Shown here: positions 48,122-58,328 of the stretch, one piece after another
Layout of the letters: each line of letters begins with the position of its first letter
How positions within the stretch are numbered: position 1 is the first letter of the stretch
Assembly: GCA_911728435.2 (NCBI GenBank)
Contig: OU452210.1
Coordinates: 2,418,001 to 2,482,000, forward strand
DNA from: Apoderus coryli
Taxonomy: Eukaryota > Arthropoda > Insecta > Coleoptera > Attelabidae
Length of the DNA: 64,000 bases
Direction of reading: 5' to 3'
Notes under the pieces: model-generated
What the model saw: the letters and a program-made list of their open reading frames with translations, nothing else
The model's database searches: none
What the model was told of the DNA's origin: nothing
Program-made: the position numbers and the translations under genes

Positions 48122-48533
48122 TATCCTGCTCGCGGGGCTGGTATATCATCCTGCAGCTCTAAATAACTACTTTTTTGGAATATTTTTCTTATTTGATCAA
48201 TTATTAGACTATTTTGAACTTTAATAAATGGATTTAAACAAAATCATAAAATTTTATAACTGAAACAAAAAACTATTACCGAACCCAAATTCATAAAAAC
48301 TCCCCATAGACGCTGCACCCTCAATTTCAATGGTGGATAAAAAGTGGTTTACTGAGTGCCGTTGTGGCTGTTTCCATTATAGTTTCCTTTAAAATTCGCA
48401 GACTTATCAAACAACCCTCGTATGTTAATATATTTTATCTTTCAGCAATTAGTCTAATATGAATCACATAAGAAATTATTCCAAAAAAGTAGTATTTCGA
48501 GCTGCAGACTGATGTACCCTGACCCGTTCGCCC
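48122..48533. mobile_element. 412-bp foldback MITE, unit R1
   Basis: Inverted arms of about 85 bp (48,122-48,210 and 48,450-48,533) share CTACTTTTTTGGAAT, GCAGCTC and GGNTGGTNTATCAT-like words. In R3 only the right arm remains (about 59,130-59,213), because the left part is replaced by other sequence. Confidence 0.7.
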
Positions 48534-48572
48534 TTAAAAAGTTAGCAATAGTAAAATTAAAATAACTTACAC

Positions 48573-48787
48573 CTAATACTCCTTCCTTTGCTTATACTCC
48601 TGCATACCATTTTCCAAACCAATACTCAGGTCTCACATAGATCAAAGTACTAATTTTTTCACAAAACAACACATTTGGATTGACAACGTAAGTAGCTCGA
48701 CAAGATGATAATCGGCATAACGTGTTTTTTCACATACACGAACACATTACTATTACGCGATGGACCCGACGCGACGGTCTTAAATAT
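48573..48787 (-). other. conserved non-coding exon-like block, unit R1
   Basis: Minus strand: acceptor (T-rich, then TTTTGCAG, ends 48,788) followed by about 215 bases and a donor (ATTAG|GTGTAAGT, or GGT|GTAAGT two bases on). R3 keeps both splice sites at 59,428 and 59,247 but has a shorter body. No frame is open throughout, so it would be a 5' UTR exon. It lies between the start exon and the terminal exon and would interrupt the frame if included, so it more likely belongs to an alternative transcript. Confidence 0.35.
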
Positions 48788-50450
48788 CTGCAAAATAAAA
48801 AAAGAAACTATTACCATAGAATAAGAGAATATACTGTCCTATAACACACCCTTACAGTTCACCGAAATATTTTAATACTGAACAAAATAATATTTTAAAC
48901 ATAAAAAAATTAGAAAAACTGAGAGTTTGTTTCTGTAAAATATATTTGGATACAATTTTAAATTCTTAGTGCAGTCCCTGCAGGAGTAATCACCATATGT
49001 ATTGGGAAAAGTATATTAATTAAAAGTTATAAAAATTTAGCCTACCATACTCCATATCAGCGAAATATTTTCAATATAATCTGATAATCGCACTTCCAGT
49101 TATACGGGAATTTGATGTCAACTTGCTTATTTCAAATAGAACAGCCTATATACTATTACATTTTGTGGATCCTGCGTAACATGAAATGCTAGACATATAA
49201 TTTACATACCTAAGTCTAACCGTTTTTGAAATACTTAAAGTTGTCTAAAATGCATGAAGATTCTTGTATAGAAAGGTTTGTTTGAACTGCATTCGTAACA
49301 TACATCTCTTGTTATTATTATTATTATTCTTAATCCAGTTTGGTCTCAAAATAAGTTTAAACAAAATTCAGACGAGTCAACATTTGGTCTGAATGGTGTG
49401 GTCAACAGACAAATCCAATTTGGATTATCGAGGATAAAAATATTTTTTTCGATGACACTTTATCAATACAAAAATTTATAATAGGCAATTTTTAATAAGT
49501 TGATTTCCAATTTATGTCGTATATTTCCAAATCTACATAACCCCTTAAAAATCCATCGAAATATGACCACCCTGTACAAGATTTCTTCTGACACTCATAA
49601 CGGATCTATTTATCTAAACTAATATCATATACCTAAGATCATAATAATAAAGCTGTGTGGTGTGTGTGTTGTATTGTTATTTTTAAATTCGTAGAAAGTC
49701 TTATAATTTGTTTACAAGCAATTTCAATAGATAATCTGGGATGCTGAAATTGTCGGTGTAGGACAAAATCAAATTTTGGCCAACAAACGTTTCGTTTATT
49801 GTACATTTAGTCATTTGAACAAAAATAGAACTTCAGAAATAAATACCTGATTATAATAAAACAATCACATCTAAAACAACAAAAATTTTAAAATGTAAGT
49901 GCCCATTTCAGATCATTTCATCATCCCAGGATTATATTCTGAACGCAATGCAACAAATCAATAGATAACACAATAGTTAATTGTAGAAAGAAATGAGTAA
50001 CTAATTATTTACTACGACTTACCATACAATATTATCATAACAAATAATTAATTAACAATATTCACCACCGAAAAATGAAGGATAATAATTAACTTTTTAT
50101 TAAAACTGCGAAACGTTTAAAATCAATTCAAAAACCGTGCACGCAGGTACATGCTGATAACAATGTCGGCAAGTACCGATCACGACACGTAATGTACCGA
50201 AGCAGCACACTAATACGTTAAAAACAAAATTTAAACTCAAACAAAATAATATAAGATATACCTATATATACCTATACAGCAGAATTTTGCGTTTTATCAA
50301 AGTGAACACTGCAATTGACAAAAAACACCGATCGATATAAGAAGTATAGAGAATATAAATAAAATTGTAAATAGAAAACAAACTTTTTTATGCATACTTT
50401 ATGTGTTCAAAATTAATCGCTTAATATTATTTTCTGAACATATTTTTCAG

Positions 50451-50555
50451 CAAGAAAATGTACTCAAATTAATTAATGAATATTTCTGCATAGAAAAAAA
50501 TTATAATTGTTTTAAAGCCGGCAAATGTCATATTTGCAACTGCAACATTATATAG
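50451..50555 (+). other. plus-strand exon-like frame with Cys cluster, unit R1
   Basis: A good plus-strand acceptor (TATTTTTCAG, ends 50,450) opens 34 codons, QENVLKLINEYFCIEKNYNC then FKAGKCHICNCNII, ending in TAG at 50,553-50,555. The Cys spacing (YFC, YNC, KCHICNC) recalls a small zinc-binding fold, but no family is recognised. R2 has the same frame at 53,311-53,397, shortened by a TGA after KCHI. R3 has a stop after INKY. This could be an exon of a repeat-borne gene. Confidence 0.25.
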
Positions 50556-50851
50556 AGTGTTCCATTTAAAATAAGAGAATTGACTGCTACTTCCGGTAAA
50601 ACCAGAAATGTCTGTAACTTATAACTATATATTTTAACCAATCTGCCGCCTGGACAACTACAAAATTTTCCAAATTTTTCTTCGTATGGTTTTCCTTTAT
50701 TAGATTGATACAGTTCCCTGTGGGACGGCACCGAAATCATCCGGTATAAGTAATATACCTGTTTTAGTTTTTACTTCCACGCAATAAATGTTATTGTAAA
50801 CTATTAAATTAATTTCTAGTATCGAAAGAAAACTTTATATTATAGTCCCTA

Positions 50852-51010
50852 TACAGGGTGTTAGTACATAAGTGCAACAAACTTCAGGAGGTAATTTTGT
50901 TTGAAAAAATAATGACAGTTTGCTATATAAACATATGTCCGCAAATGCTTCGTTTTCTGAGATACGGGGTGTTAAAGTGTTTCTTAAAAACTGAAGATTT
51001 ATTGATTGCT
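50852..51010. mobile_element. truncated left end of the foldback element, unit R1
   Basis: TACAGGGTGTTAGTACATAA and the next ~160 bp match the left arm of the complete element at 53,786 in R2. The copy stops at GATTGCTCT and joins ATGGTACCATTGTG, which in R2 lies 1.19 kb further on (55,134). R1 therefore has a deletion that removed most of the element and 0.3 kb of flank. Confidence 0.75.
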
Positions 51011-51484
51011 CTATGGTACCATTGTGTAATTCGATTCCAGTTGATTTTAAGGATGTTTAATCTCAGAAAATTCAAAAGATCATTGTTTGACGTATTGTTT
51101 CGGAGTCAAGGTGCATATAGTAAAAGTTTCTGAGCTGGGTTTCGATACTTGATGATGATCCTAATCATTGCTATTACAGTTTGCTAGTTATTCAGTGTGC
51201 TCGTTTGCAGACAGAAAGTAAAAAATATATATTCGTATAAATTGGTTTGAACTTTCCTATTTTTTGAAACTGTCTATACCTATGTTACTTTAGGAAATCA
51301 GGGCATTATTTTGGTGAAATTCCCCTGATTTCTCCATTAGTTGGCATTTCTGCTCTAAGTATTGTAAGCGCATATAGTATGTCGCTTAATGGTGTTATAC
51401 AAATGTGTTTTTTCAAAACATTTTTTTATTTATTTTTAGTTAGTTATTATTATTATTATGTGTATTATATAGAATCAAACTAAC

Positions 51485-51623
51485 CTGCATAAGCAAAAAT
51501 ATTTGAGTGTCTAGAATCACTTCGGGTTGTAACAGTATCGGTGCTGGTTGTTTCCTCGCAAGTTTTGCCTCTTCTCATCAACGTTTTCATTGTTTGGAAT
51601 GAATTACCCATTCATTATGCTAT
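51485..51623 (-). CDS. start exon of the array gene, unit R1
   Basis: Minus strand: acceptor (TTTGCAG, ends 51,624), then stop codons in frame, then ATG at 51,611-51,609 (MGNSFQT) and a second ATG at 51,590-51,588 (MKTLMRRGKTCEETT), running 35 codons plus one base from the second ATG to the donor GCAG|GTTAGT (last exon base 51,485). The frame is Thr/Ser-rich (TTSTDTVTTRSDS). Its single spare base fits the terminal exon at 46,281-46,202, giving a predicted 61- or 68-residue product. The first ATG is missing in R2, so the second is the safer start. MGNS could allow N-myristoylation in R1 only. Family unknown. Confidence 0.5.
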
Positions 51624-51681
51624 CTGCAAAAGCAAATAGTTTTAATTTTAACAGGCGATGCAAAATTATTACTGAACTAAC

Positions 51682-51760
51682 CTGCTTTGAGTAACTCATG
51701 TTTGAAAATTCCTAAATTGGTTTTGTGGTTTTGTGATGTTCATTATATCGATCAATATGA
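51682..51760 (-). other. leader exon of the array gene, unit R1 (5' end approximate)
   Basis: Minus strand: exon ending ACTCAAAGCAG|GTTAGT (last base 51,682), joined to the start exon by a 58-bp GT-AG intron (51,681-51,624). It contains a short upstream frame beginning at the ATG of CATGAGTTACTCAAAG, which would stop two codons into the next exon. The 5' end is not defined. R2 has the same exon ending at 55,875 and the same 58-bp intron (55,874-55,817). Confidence 0.45.
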
Positions 51761-52008
51761 ACAGAGAGTTGATTAAGGCTGCTCTATTGAAATGCTAATA
51801 CTTGTCACCTTATTGAAATTTATTGATGGTAAATTTGTAAGTTTTCCTTTAAAATCTGGACATCAAAAAACTTGAAATTTTGAAACATTTAGGATTTTAA
51901 AGTTGTGTATAAACATAAATTAAAATGTTGTAAAACAAATTGATTAAGCTGAATTATAACATTTTAAAACTACAAACTTGCAATCTTAAAATTTCAAAAA
52001 GAGCAGCC

Positions 52009-52088
52009 TTAAATGTTCTTCCTATTGGTAACTGTATCTCTCCGTTGCTCAAGGTTCTGAAAAACTTTTACTGGAGATGGTAGCACTT
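52009..52088 (-). CDS. terminal coding exon of the array gene, unit R2
   Basis: Same length and same 25-codon frame as in R1 (VLPSPVKVFQNLEQRR to NRKNI, TAA at 52,011-52,009), with the same acceptor. The unit's 2.9-kb deletion shortens the intron from the start exon (55,678) to about 3.6 kb. Confidence 0.5.
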
Positions 52089-52200
52089 CTGTAAAAAAAG
52101 TAAAACAATTATAAATAAATAGAATGCACAACTTAAATATCATTTTTTGAATATGATTGAACAGTGAATAATTTGGTTATCTGCAAAATTATTGAGAATA

Positions 52201-52415
52201 TACAGGGTGTCCGTAAAGTAAGGGAACGGGGATTATTTTCAAATTCGAAAATTTTTAAAAGATCAATCTTGATTTATATCTAGCTTACGTATTTGATTCG
52301 CAATCCATCGTAATATTTGTTTTATATTGCAACCCATATTTTTAGGATACTTTTGAGTTGCTGCTGTCGTACTGAGTACAATGATGTGCCACATGTGGGG
52401 GTAATATAAGAAATT
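52201..52415. mobile_element. truncated Tc1/mariner-group derivative, unit R2
   Basis: Left end TACAGGGTGTCCGTAAAG as in R1 and R3, with small deletions (for example near 52,262 and 52,308), then cut off at the T-run that forms the deletion junction. The transposase tail and right end are gone. Confidence 0.75.
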
Positions 52416-53310
52416 TTTTTTTTCCATCGAAATCTGACCACCCTGTACAAGATTTCTTCTGACACTCATAACGGATCTATTTATCTAAACTAATATCATA
52501 TACCTAAGATCATAATAATAAAGCTGTGTGGTATGTGTGTTGTATTGTTATTTTTAAATTCGTAGAAAGTATTATAATTTGCAAGCAATTTCAATAGATA
52601 ATCTGGGATGCTGAAATTGTCGGTGTAGAACAAAATCAAATTTTGGCCAAGAAACGTTTCGTTTATTCTACATTTAGTCATTTGAACAAAAATAGAACTT
52701 CAGAAATAAATACCTGATTATAATAAAACAATCACATCTAAAACAACAAAAATTTTAAAATGTAAGTGGCCATTTCAGATCATTTCATCATCCTAGGATT
52801 ATATTATGAACGCAATGCAACAAATCAATAGATAACACAATAGTTAATTGTCGAAAGAAATGAGTAACTAATTATTTACTACGACTTACCATACAATATT
52901 ATCATAACAAATAATTAATTATTCACCACCGAAAAATAACGGATAATAATTAACTTTTTATTTAAAACTGCGAAACGTTTAAAATCAAATCAAAAACCGT
53001 GCACGCAGGTACATGCTGATAACAATGTCGGCAAGTACCGATCACGACACGTAATGTACCGAAGCAGCACCCTAATACGTTAAAAACAAAATTTAAACTC
53101 AAACAAAATAATACAAGATATACCTATATATACCTATACAGCAGAATTTTGCGTTTTATAAAAGTGAACAATGCAATTGACAAAAAAACACCGATCGATA
53201 TAAGTATAGAGAATATATATAAAATTGTAAATAGAAAACAAACTTTTTTAGGCATACTTTATGTGTTCAAAATTAATCGTTTAATATTATTTTCTGAACA
53301 TATTTTTCAG

Positions 53311-53397
53311 CAAGAAAATGAACCCAAATTAATTAATGAATATTTCTGCATAGAAAAAAAGTATAATTGTTTTAAAGCCGGCAAATGTCATATTTGA
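53311..53397 (+). other. plus-strand exon-like frame with Cys cluster, unit R2
   Basis: As in R1 (acceptor TATTTTTCAG ending 53,310), open for 28 codons (QENEPKLINEYFCIEKKYNC to KCHI), then TGA at 53,395-53,397. In R2 the frame is also open upstream to 53,149, probably by chance. Confidence 0.22.
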
Positions 53398-53785
53398 TAT
53401 AAAAACATAAATAAGTATACAAAAAACGGAAGATAGGATAGGTACGCAAAATCTACCTAAAATCTTGCGTAAAATCCAAAACTGCAACATTATATAGTGT
53501 TCCATTTAAAATAAGAGAATTGACTGCTACTTCCGGTAAAACCATAAATGTCTGTAACTTATAACTGTATACTATATATATACCTATATATCTACAAAAT
53601 TTTCAAAATTTTTCTTCGTATGGTTTTCATTTATTAGATTCATACAGTTCCCTGTGGGACGGCACCGAAATCATCCTGTATAAGTAATATACCTGTTTTA
53701 GTTTTTACTTCCACGCAAAAAATGTTATTGTAAACTATTAAATTAATTTCTAGTATCGAAAGAAAACGTTATATTATAGTCCCCA

Positions 53786-54823
53786 TACAGGGTGTTAGTA
53801 AATAAGTGCGACAAACCTCAGAAGGTAATTTTGTATGAAAAAATAATGACAGTTTGCTATACAAACATATGTCCGCAAATGCTTCGTTTTCTGAGATACC
53901 GGCTGTTAAAGTTTTTCTTAAAAACTGAAGATTTATTGATTGCTCTGAAACTGGTGGAGATATACAAATGAAATTTAGTGGGTTTCAAGAGGTAGTTATT
54001 GCGCATTTTTTGACATGCAATTAGGAATTATGTTCATCAGTGGCGCGCATACGGGTACCTAATTATCTCAATTTTTTAAGGGAAAAAATGGTACGCCACT
54101 GGAATTTTTCAAATTAAAAATCATTTTGGAATTCCTCGTTCAATTTGTGATAAAAAATCTCTCTTGCGTTTTCATCGTAAGGGGCATTTGTGCAAAAAAA
54201 TAATACATCTCGCGGCGACGCTAGTAGGCTACTGTCAACATTCTGTTAAAAACGAATATTTCAACGAAATGTCAAATTAGCGTTTCTTTATTATTAGTGT
54301 TAATTTTGTGTTATTGTTTTGGTTTAATGTTTATTGTATTAGATAGTTCTTGATAATGTATTAAAGAAATTAAAAATACGGGGTAAGATGTTTTATTTTT
54401 TTTTGCACAAAAACCATGCCCCCTACGATAAAAAAAGCCAGAGAGGCTTTTTATTACAAATTGAACGAGGAATGCCAGAATGATTTTTAATTTAAAAAAT
54501 TCCGGTGGCGTACCATACTTTTTTTTTATTTAAAGAAATTGAGAACATTACCCGTATGCGCGGCACTGATGAACATAAAATTCTTAATTGCATGTTAAAA
54601 AATGCGCAATAACTACCTCTTAAAACCCACTAAATTTAATTTGCATATCTCCACCGGTTTCAGAGCAATCAATAAATCTTCAGTTTTTAAGAAAAACTTT
54701 AACACCCCGTATCTCAGAAAACGAAGCATTTGCGGACATATGTTTATATAGCCAACTGTCATTATTTTTTCAAGTAGAATTATCTCCTGGAGTTTGTCGC
54801 ACTTATTTACTAACACCCTGTAT
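53786..54823. mobile_element. 1.04-kb foldback element with ~430-bp arms
   Basis: Ends TACAGGGTGTTAGTAAATAA and its reverse complement at 54,804-54,823. The arms run 53,786-54,212 and 54,385-54,823 with strong similarity throughout (words such as ATGTCCGCAAATGCTTCG and TTCCTCGTTCAATTTGT on both), leaving a ~170-bp unique centre. There is no transposase. Nested within each arm is a CAGTGGCG...CGCCACTG pair. It is a non-autonomous Tc1/mariner-like or foldback element; TA flanks both ends. Confidence 0.88.
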
Positions 54824-55677
54824 AGCGACTGACCAATATCATTATTACTAGGCAGGTTGCTTTTTTTCTGTTTCAATTTAAAATTAGGATGTTGCCAAGA
54901 CGTTCGCAGCGAATATTTTGAACATCTCCTACACTGACATCTGACATTAACGTTTTTTTTACATTATCAATGAATAAACAGCATTACTTATTAATTTTTC
55001 TGTGTGCTGAATCGAGTTTCTGTCATTTTATATTTTTGATGTTAATTTTTGCAATAAATCTGAAAACACTTATTATTTATGAAACCCAGCCATCTCCAAA
55101 ACTGCGTTTTTTGAGAGAAGTTTCACATATGTATGGTACCATTGTGTCATTCGATTCCGGTTGATTTTAAGGATGTTTAATCTCAGAAAATTCAAAAGAT
55201 CATTGTTTGACGCATTGTTTCGGAGTCAGGGTGCATATAGTAACAATTTCTCAGCTGGGACTCGACACTTGATGATGTTGCTAAATAATGCTATTACAGT
55301 TTGCTAGTTATTCAGTGTGCTCGTTTGCAGACAGAAAGTAAAAAAATATATTTAAATTAGTTTGCAGACAGAAAGTAAAAAAATATATATTCATATACAT
55401 TAGTTTGAACTTTCCTATTTTTTAAACTGTCTATACCTATGTTACTTTAGGAAATCAGGGTTAACTGGCAGTGCATCATTTTGGTGAAATTCCCCTGATT
55501 TCTCCATTAGTTGTAATTTCTGCTCTAAAATTATTGTAAGCGCATATAGTATGTCGCTTAATGGTTTTATACAAATGTGTTTTTTCAAAATATTTTTTTA
55601 TTTATTTTTGTGCTGACACTTATTGAGAAATGAAGTTAGTTATTATTATTGTGTGTATTATATAGAATCAAACTAAC

Positions 55678-55816
55678 CTGCATAAGCAAAACTATTTGAG
55701 TGTCCAGAATCACTTCGGGTTGTAACAGTATCGGTGCTGGTTGTTTCTTCGCAAGTTTTGCCTCTTCTCATCAACGTTTTCATTGTTTGGAACGAATTGC
55801 CCGTTCATTATGGTAT
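55678..55816 (-). CDS. start exon of the array gene, unit R2
   Basis: Same 139-bp exon as in R1 with the same acceptor (ends 55,817) and donor (last base 55,678). The ATG used is 55,783-55,781 (MKTLMRRGKTCEETT); the upstream R1 ATG is ACG here. Compared with R1, the frame has one synonymous change and two replacements (Arg to Gly, Ile to Ser), with no stop or frameshift. An overlapping frame (MNGQFVPNNENV, 32 codons) is open only in R2 and broken in R1. Confidence 0.5.
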
Positions 55817-55874
55817 CTGCAAAAGCAATTAGTTTTAATTTTAACAGTCAATGCAAAATTATTACTGAACTAAC

Positions 55875-55955
55875 CTGCTTTGAGTTAATCATGTTTGAAA
55901 ATTCCTAAATTGGTTTTGTGGCTTTGTGATGTTCATTATATCGATCAATATGATC
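55875..55955 (-). other. leader exon of the array gene, unit R2 (5' end approximate)
   Basis: Ends AACTCAAAGCAG|GTTAGT, separated from the start exon by a 58-bp intron as in R1. No long frame; 5' UTR. Confidence 0.42.
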
Positions 55956-56201
55956 AGAGAGTTGATTAAGGCTGCTCTATTGAAATGCTAATACTTGACA
56001 CTTTATTGAAATTTATTGATGGTAAATTTGTAAGTTTTCATTTAAAATCTGGACATCAAAAAACTTGAAATTTTGAAACATTTAGGATTTTAAAGTTGTG
56101 TATAAACATAAATTAAAATGTTGTTAAACAAATTGATTAAGCTTAATTATAACATTTTGAAACTACAAACTTGCAATCTTAGAATTTCAAAAAGAGCAGC
56201 C

Positions 56202-56281
56202 TTAAATGTTCTTCCTATTGGTGACTGTATCTCTCCGTTGCTCAAGGTGCTGAAAAACTTTTACTGGAGATGGTAGCACTT
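56202..56281 (-). CDS. terminal coding exon of the array gene, unit R3
   Basis: Same acceptor and frame as R1 and R2 with one replacement (Asn to His in VFQNLEQ) and one silent change. Its upstream exons would be outside the window. Confidence 0.48.
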
Positions 56282-56393
56282 CTGTAAAAAAAGTAAAACT
56301 ATTATAAATAAATAGAATGCACAACTTAAATACTATTTTTTGAATATGATTGAACAGTGAATAATGTGGTTATTTGCAAAATTATTGAGAATA

Positions 56394-56967
56394 TACAGGG
56401 TGTCCGTAAAGTAAGGGAACGGGGATTATTTTCAAATTCGAAAATTTTTAAAAGATAAGTCAATCTTGATTTATGTTTAGCAGTTTTCTAGCTTACGTAT
56501 TTGATTCGCAATCTGTCGCATGGCGGCCCTATCATCCACCGTAATATTTGTTTTAAATTGCAACCCCTATTTTTAGGATACTTTTGAGTTGCTGCTGTCG
56601 TACTGAGTACAATGATGTACCACATGTGGGTGTAATATAAGAATTTTTTTGAGAAAATGCAGGTTTTTGTCCTTATCCACTTTTGGATGTGTCGCTTTGT
56701 GATTACGAAAATACTTAATTAATTTTGTTTTTTGGAGGACTATCTAGAGCAGTTGCTCAAAGTGTGCACGGTTAACCGTCTGGCAATGGGCTAATTTTTG
56801 CACAAAGAAGCGTTGCACGTATTCTATGATCTCGGCAGTGATCAATTGCATCATCATTTCAATGTGGTACCTTAATTGATCTAAATTCGTCTCCATAGAA
56901 AAAAGTCTGAGGGGTTCAAATAAAAATGTACCCTTTTGAAAATAATGGCCTTACGGATACCCTGTAT
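56394..56967 (-). mobile_element. Tc1/mariner-group deletion derivative, unit R3
   Basis: Orthologous to 46,394-46,967 at a shift of exactly 10,000 bp, with the same C-terminal transposase tail on the minus strand (56,744-56,896). Confidence 0.8.
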
Positions 56968-57073
56968 AAGCGATAATAATCTAAAAAGAGTTATAAACAA
57001 TCAAATGCAAGCAGCTGTTTGTTATTCCTTTCTTTTTCAACAGCAATACAAATATTTTTAAATTCACTTACAC

Positions 57074-57213
57074 CTCATGTGTTTTAAATATTCTCTTCTC
57101 TTCTAAACCACGAGTTTTTTACCACGCTTCCATCTGCCAGTATGCTGCAATTGTCCAATAGAAATCCTCATTTTCGTTTTTTCGATACTACAATCACGAG
57201 CCGAGCTACTCAT
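57074..57213 (-). other. conserved exon-like block with small frame, unit R3
   Basis: The same 36-codon frame (57,213 to 57,103) and the same donor after 57,074 as in R1. No difference in the frame was seen by eye. Confidence 0.35.
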
Positions 57214-58328
57214 TAATTTAACGAACGACTTTAAAAATCACAATTGCCACCTCAAAAACTCACGAAAGTCCACACTTTTGAGGAGCAAATAAAATAACTC
57301 ACTAATTTTTACGCGTTACCGGCGAACGTTGTATCTTTTAACATATCTGTAACAAAAAAAGTAAAATTTAAAATATACCGAAGTTATCAACATAATCGGA
57401 TTGTTTTTGGTTTTTTAATAAAACATCATTATGCCTCATATTAATGAATTTATATGAATAGTACCTACCATGTGACTAACACTTCTGCGTTAAACTCCAC
57501 TCCATTCTATTCCATCCTTAACCTAACTAAACTAGGGCCTATGGGCACTCCTGAAATGTAGAAAAAAAGTATTTCAACAAATTATACAGTCATTTAAAAC
57601 ATATTGTCATCCCTATAGTACCTACACTTTTGATAAAGCCCGGTGTTGGTCATACATGTCGTAAACTATATAAATATATTGAAAATATTTAAACTTAAAA
57701 AGTGAAAATAAGGGAAGTTAAAATTACGTTACTTCTATACAAGTATCTTTTAATTTCCAAATATATATTTTTAATTAACTAATTAATTATTGTGTAATCT
57801 AAGAGAAAGACATATTTTGACGATTAAATGATTCCTGGCGATGTCATTGAATTGAGGCTGAATTTTGGAGAAATTGTGTCACAGATTTATCAAAATTTAC
57901 TACAAAATTAGCTCAGTTGTAAGAAAATATTGCATTGCTGTTCATTTTATTGATTATATCATGATTTGTAACATGGGCTGAAATTGCTGTTTCAAAAAAT
58001 TTCTTCTAACAATAATTAATTTTGTTACAAGCATTTGAAACTACTTTAAGCAATTAGAAATTGATCTAAGCAAATAAAATTATGAATCAAATACGATTTT
58101 CAGTTTATCCCGCTCGCCTGAAGAAATGTCTGAGTGGTAGGAGAGAAGAGGTCACCGTTGAAAGACGCTTATTTTGAGAGCGATAAAGAAACTTATTATT
58201 TTTAAGGAGTAAAAACAGTAGAAACACATTGGTTGAAACACATCGAGCTAAAGGGGATTATGTGGAAAAATAAAAACCTTTTTTTTTTTAATTCGCAGAT
58301 TTATCAAACCACCCTCGAATGTAATATA

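Larger units (their letters stand above)
46152..51958. repeat. tandem array unit R1 (5.8 kb)
   Basis: Begins at ACATTTTGAAACTACAAACT and ends where the same words start R2 (51,959). It contains the terminal exon (46.2 kb), a transposon relic (46.39-46.97), two conserved exon-like blocks (47.1 and 48.6-48.8 kb), a MITE (48.12-48.53), the segment shared by all units (49.55-51.9 kb) and leader plus start exons (51.48-51.7 kb). It is the most complete unit in the window. Confidence 0.9.
51959..56151. repeat. tandem array unit R2 (4.2 kb, internal deletion)
   Basis: Starts like R1, then jumps at a T-run (52,412-52,423) from the position equivalent to about 46,640 of R1 to that of about 49,555. 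About 2.9 kb is missing, including both exon-like blocks at 47.1 and 48.7 kb. It then follows R1 to 53,785, carries a full foldback element (53,786-54,823) and 0.3 kb that R1 lacks, and rejoins R1 at about 55,134 (ATGGTACCATTGTG). Confidence 0.9.

Noticed and set aside
50858..51133. 91-codon frame near the truncated foldback (also 54,613-54,876)
   Set aside because: It follows foldback-arm sequence and merges into unrelated flank; the same words appear in both orientations in the element, so it is not a gene.
55678..55816. Alternative frame MNGQFVPNNENV in the R2 start exon
   Set aside because: It is broken by a stop in R1 and ends inside the exon, whereas the other frame is open in both units and joins the terminal exon in phase.
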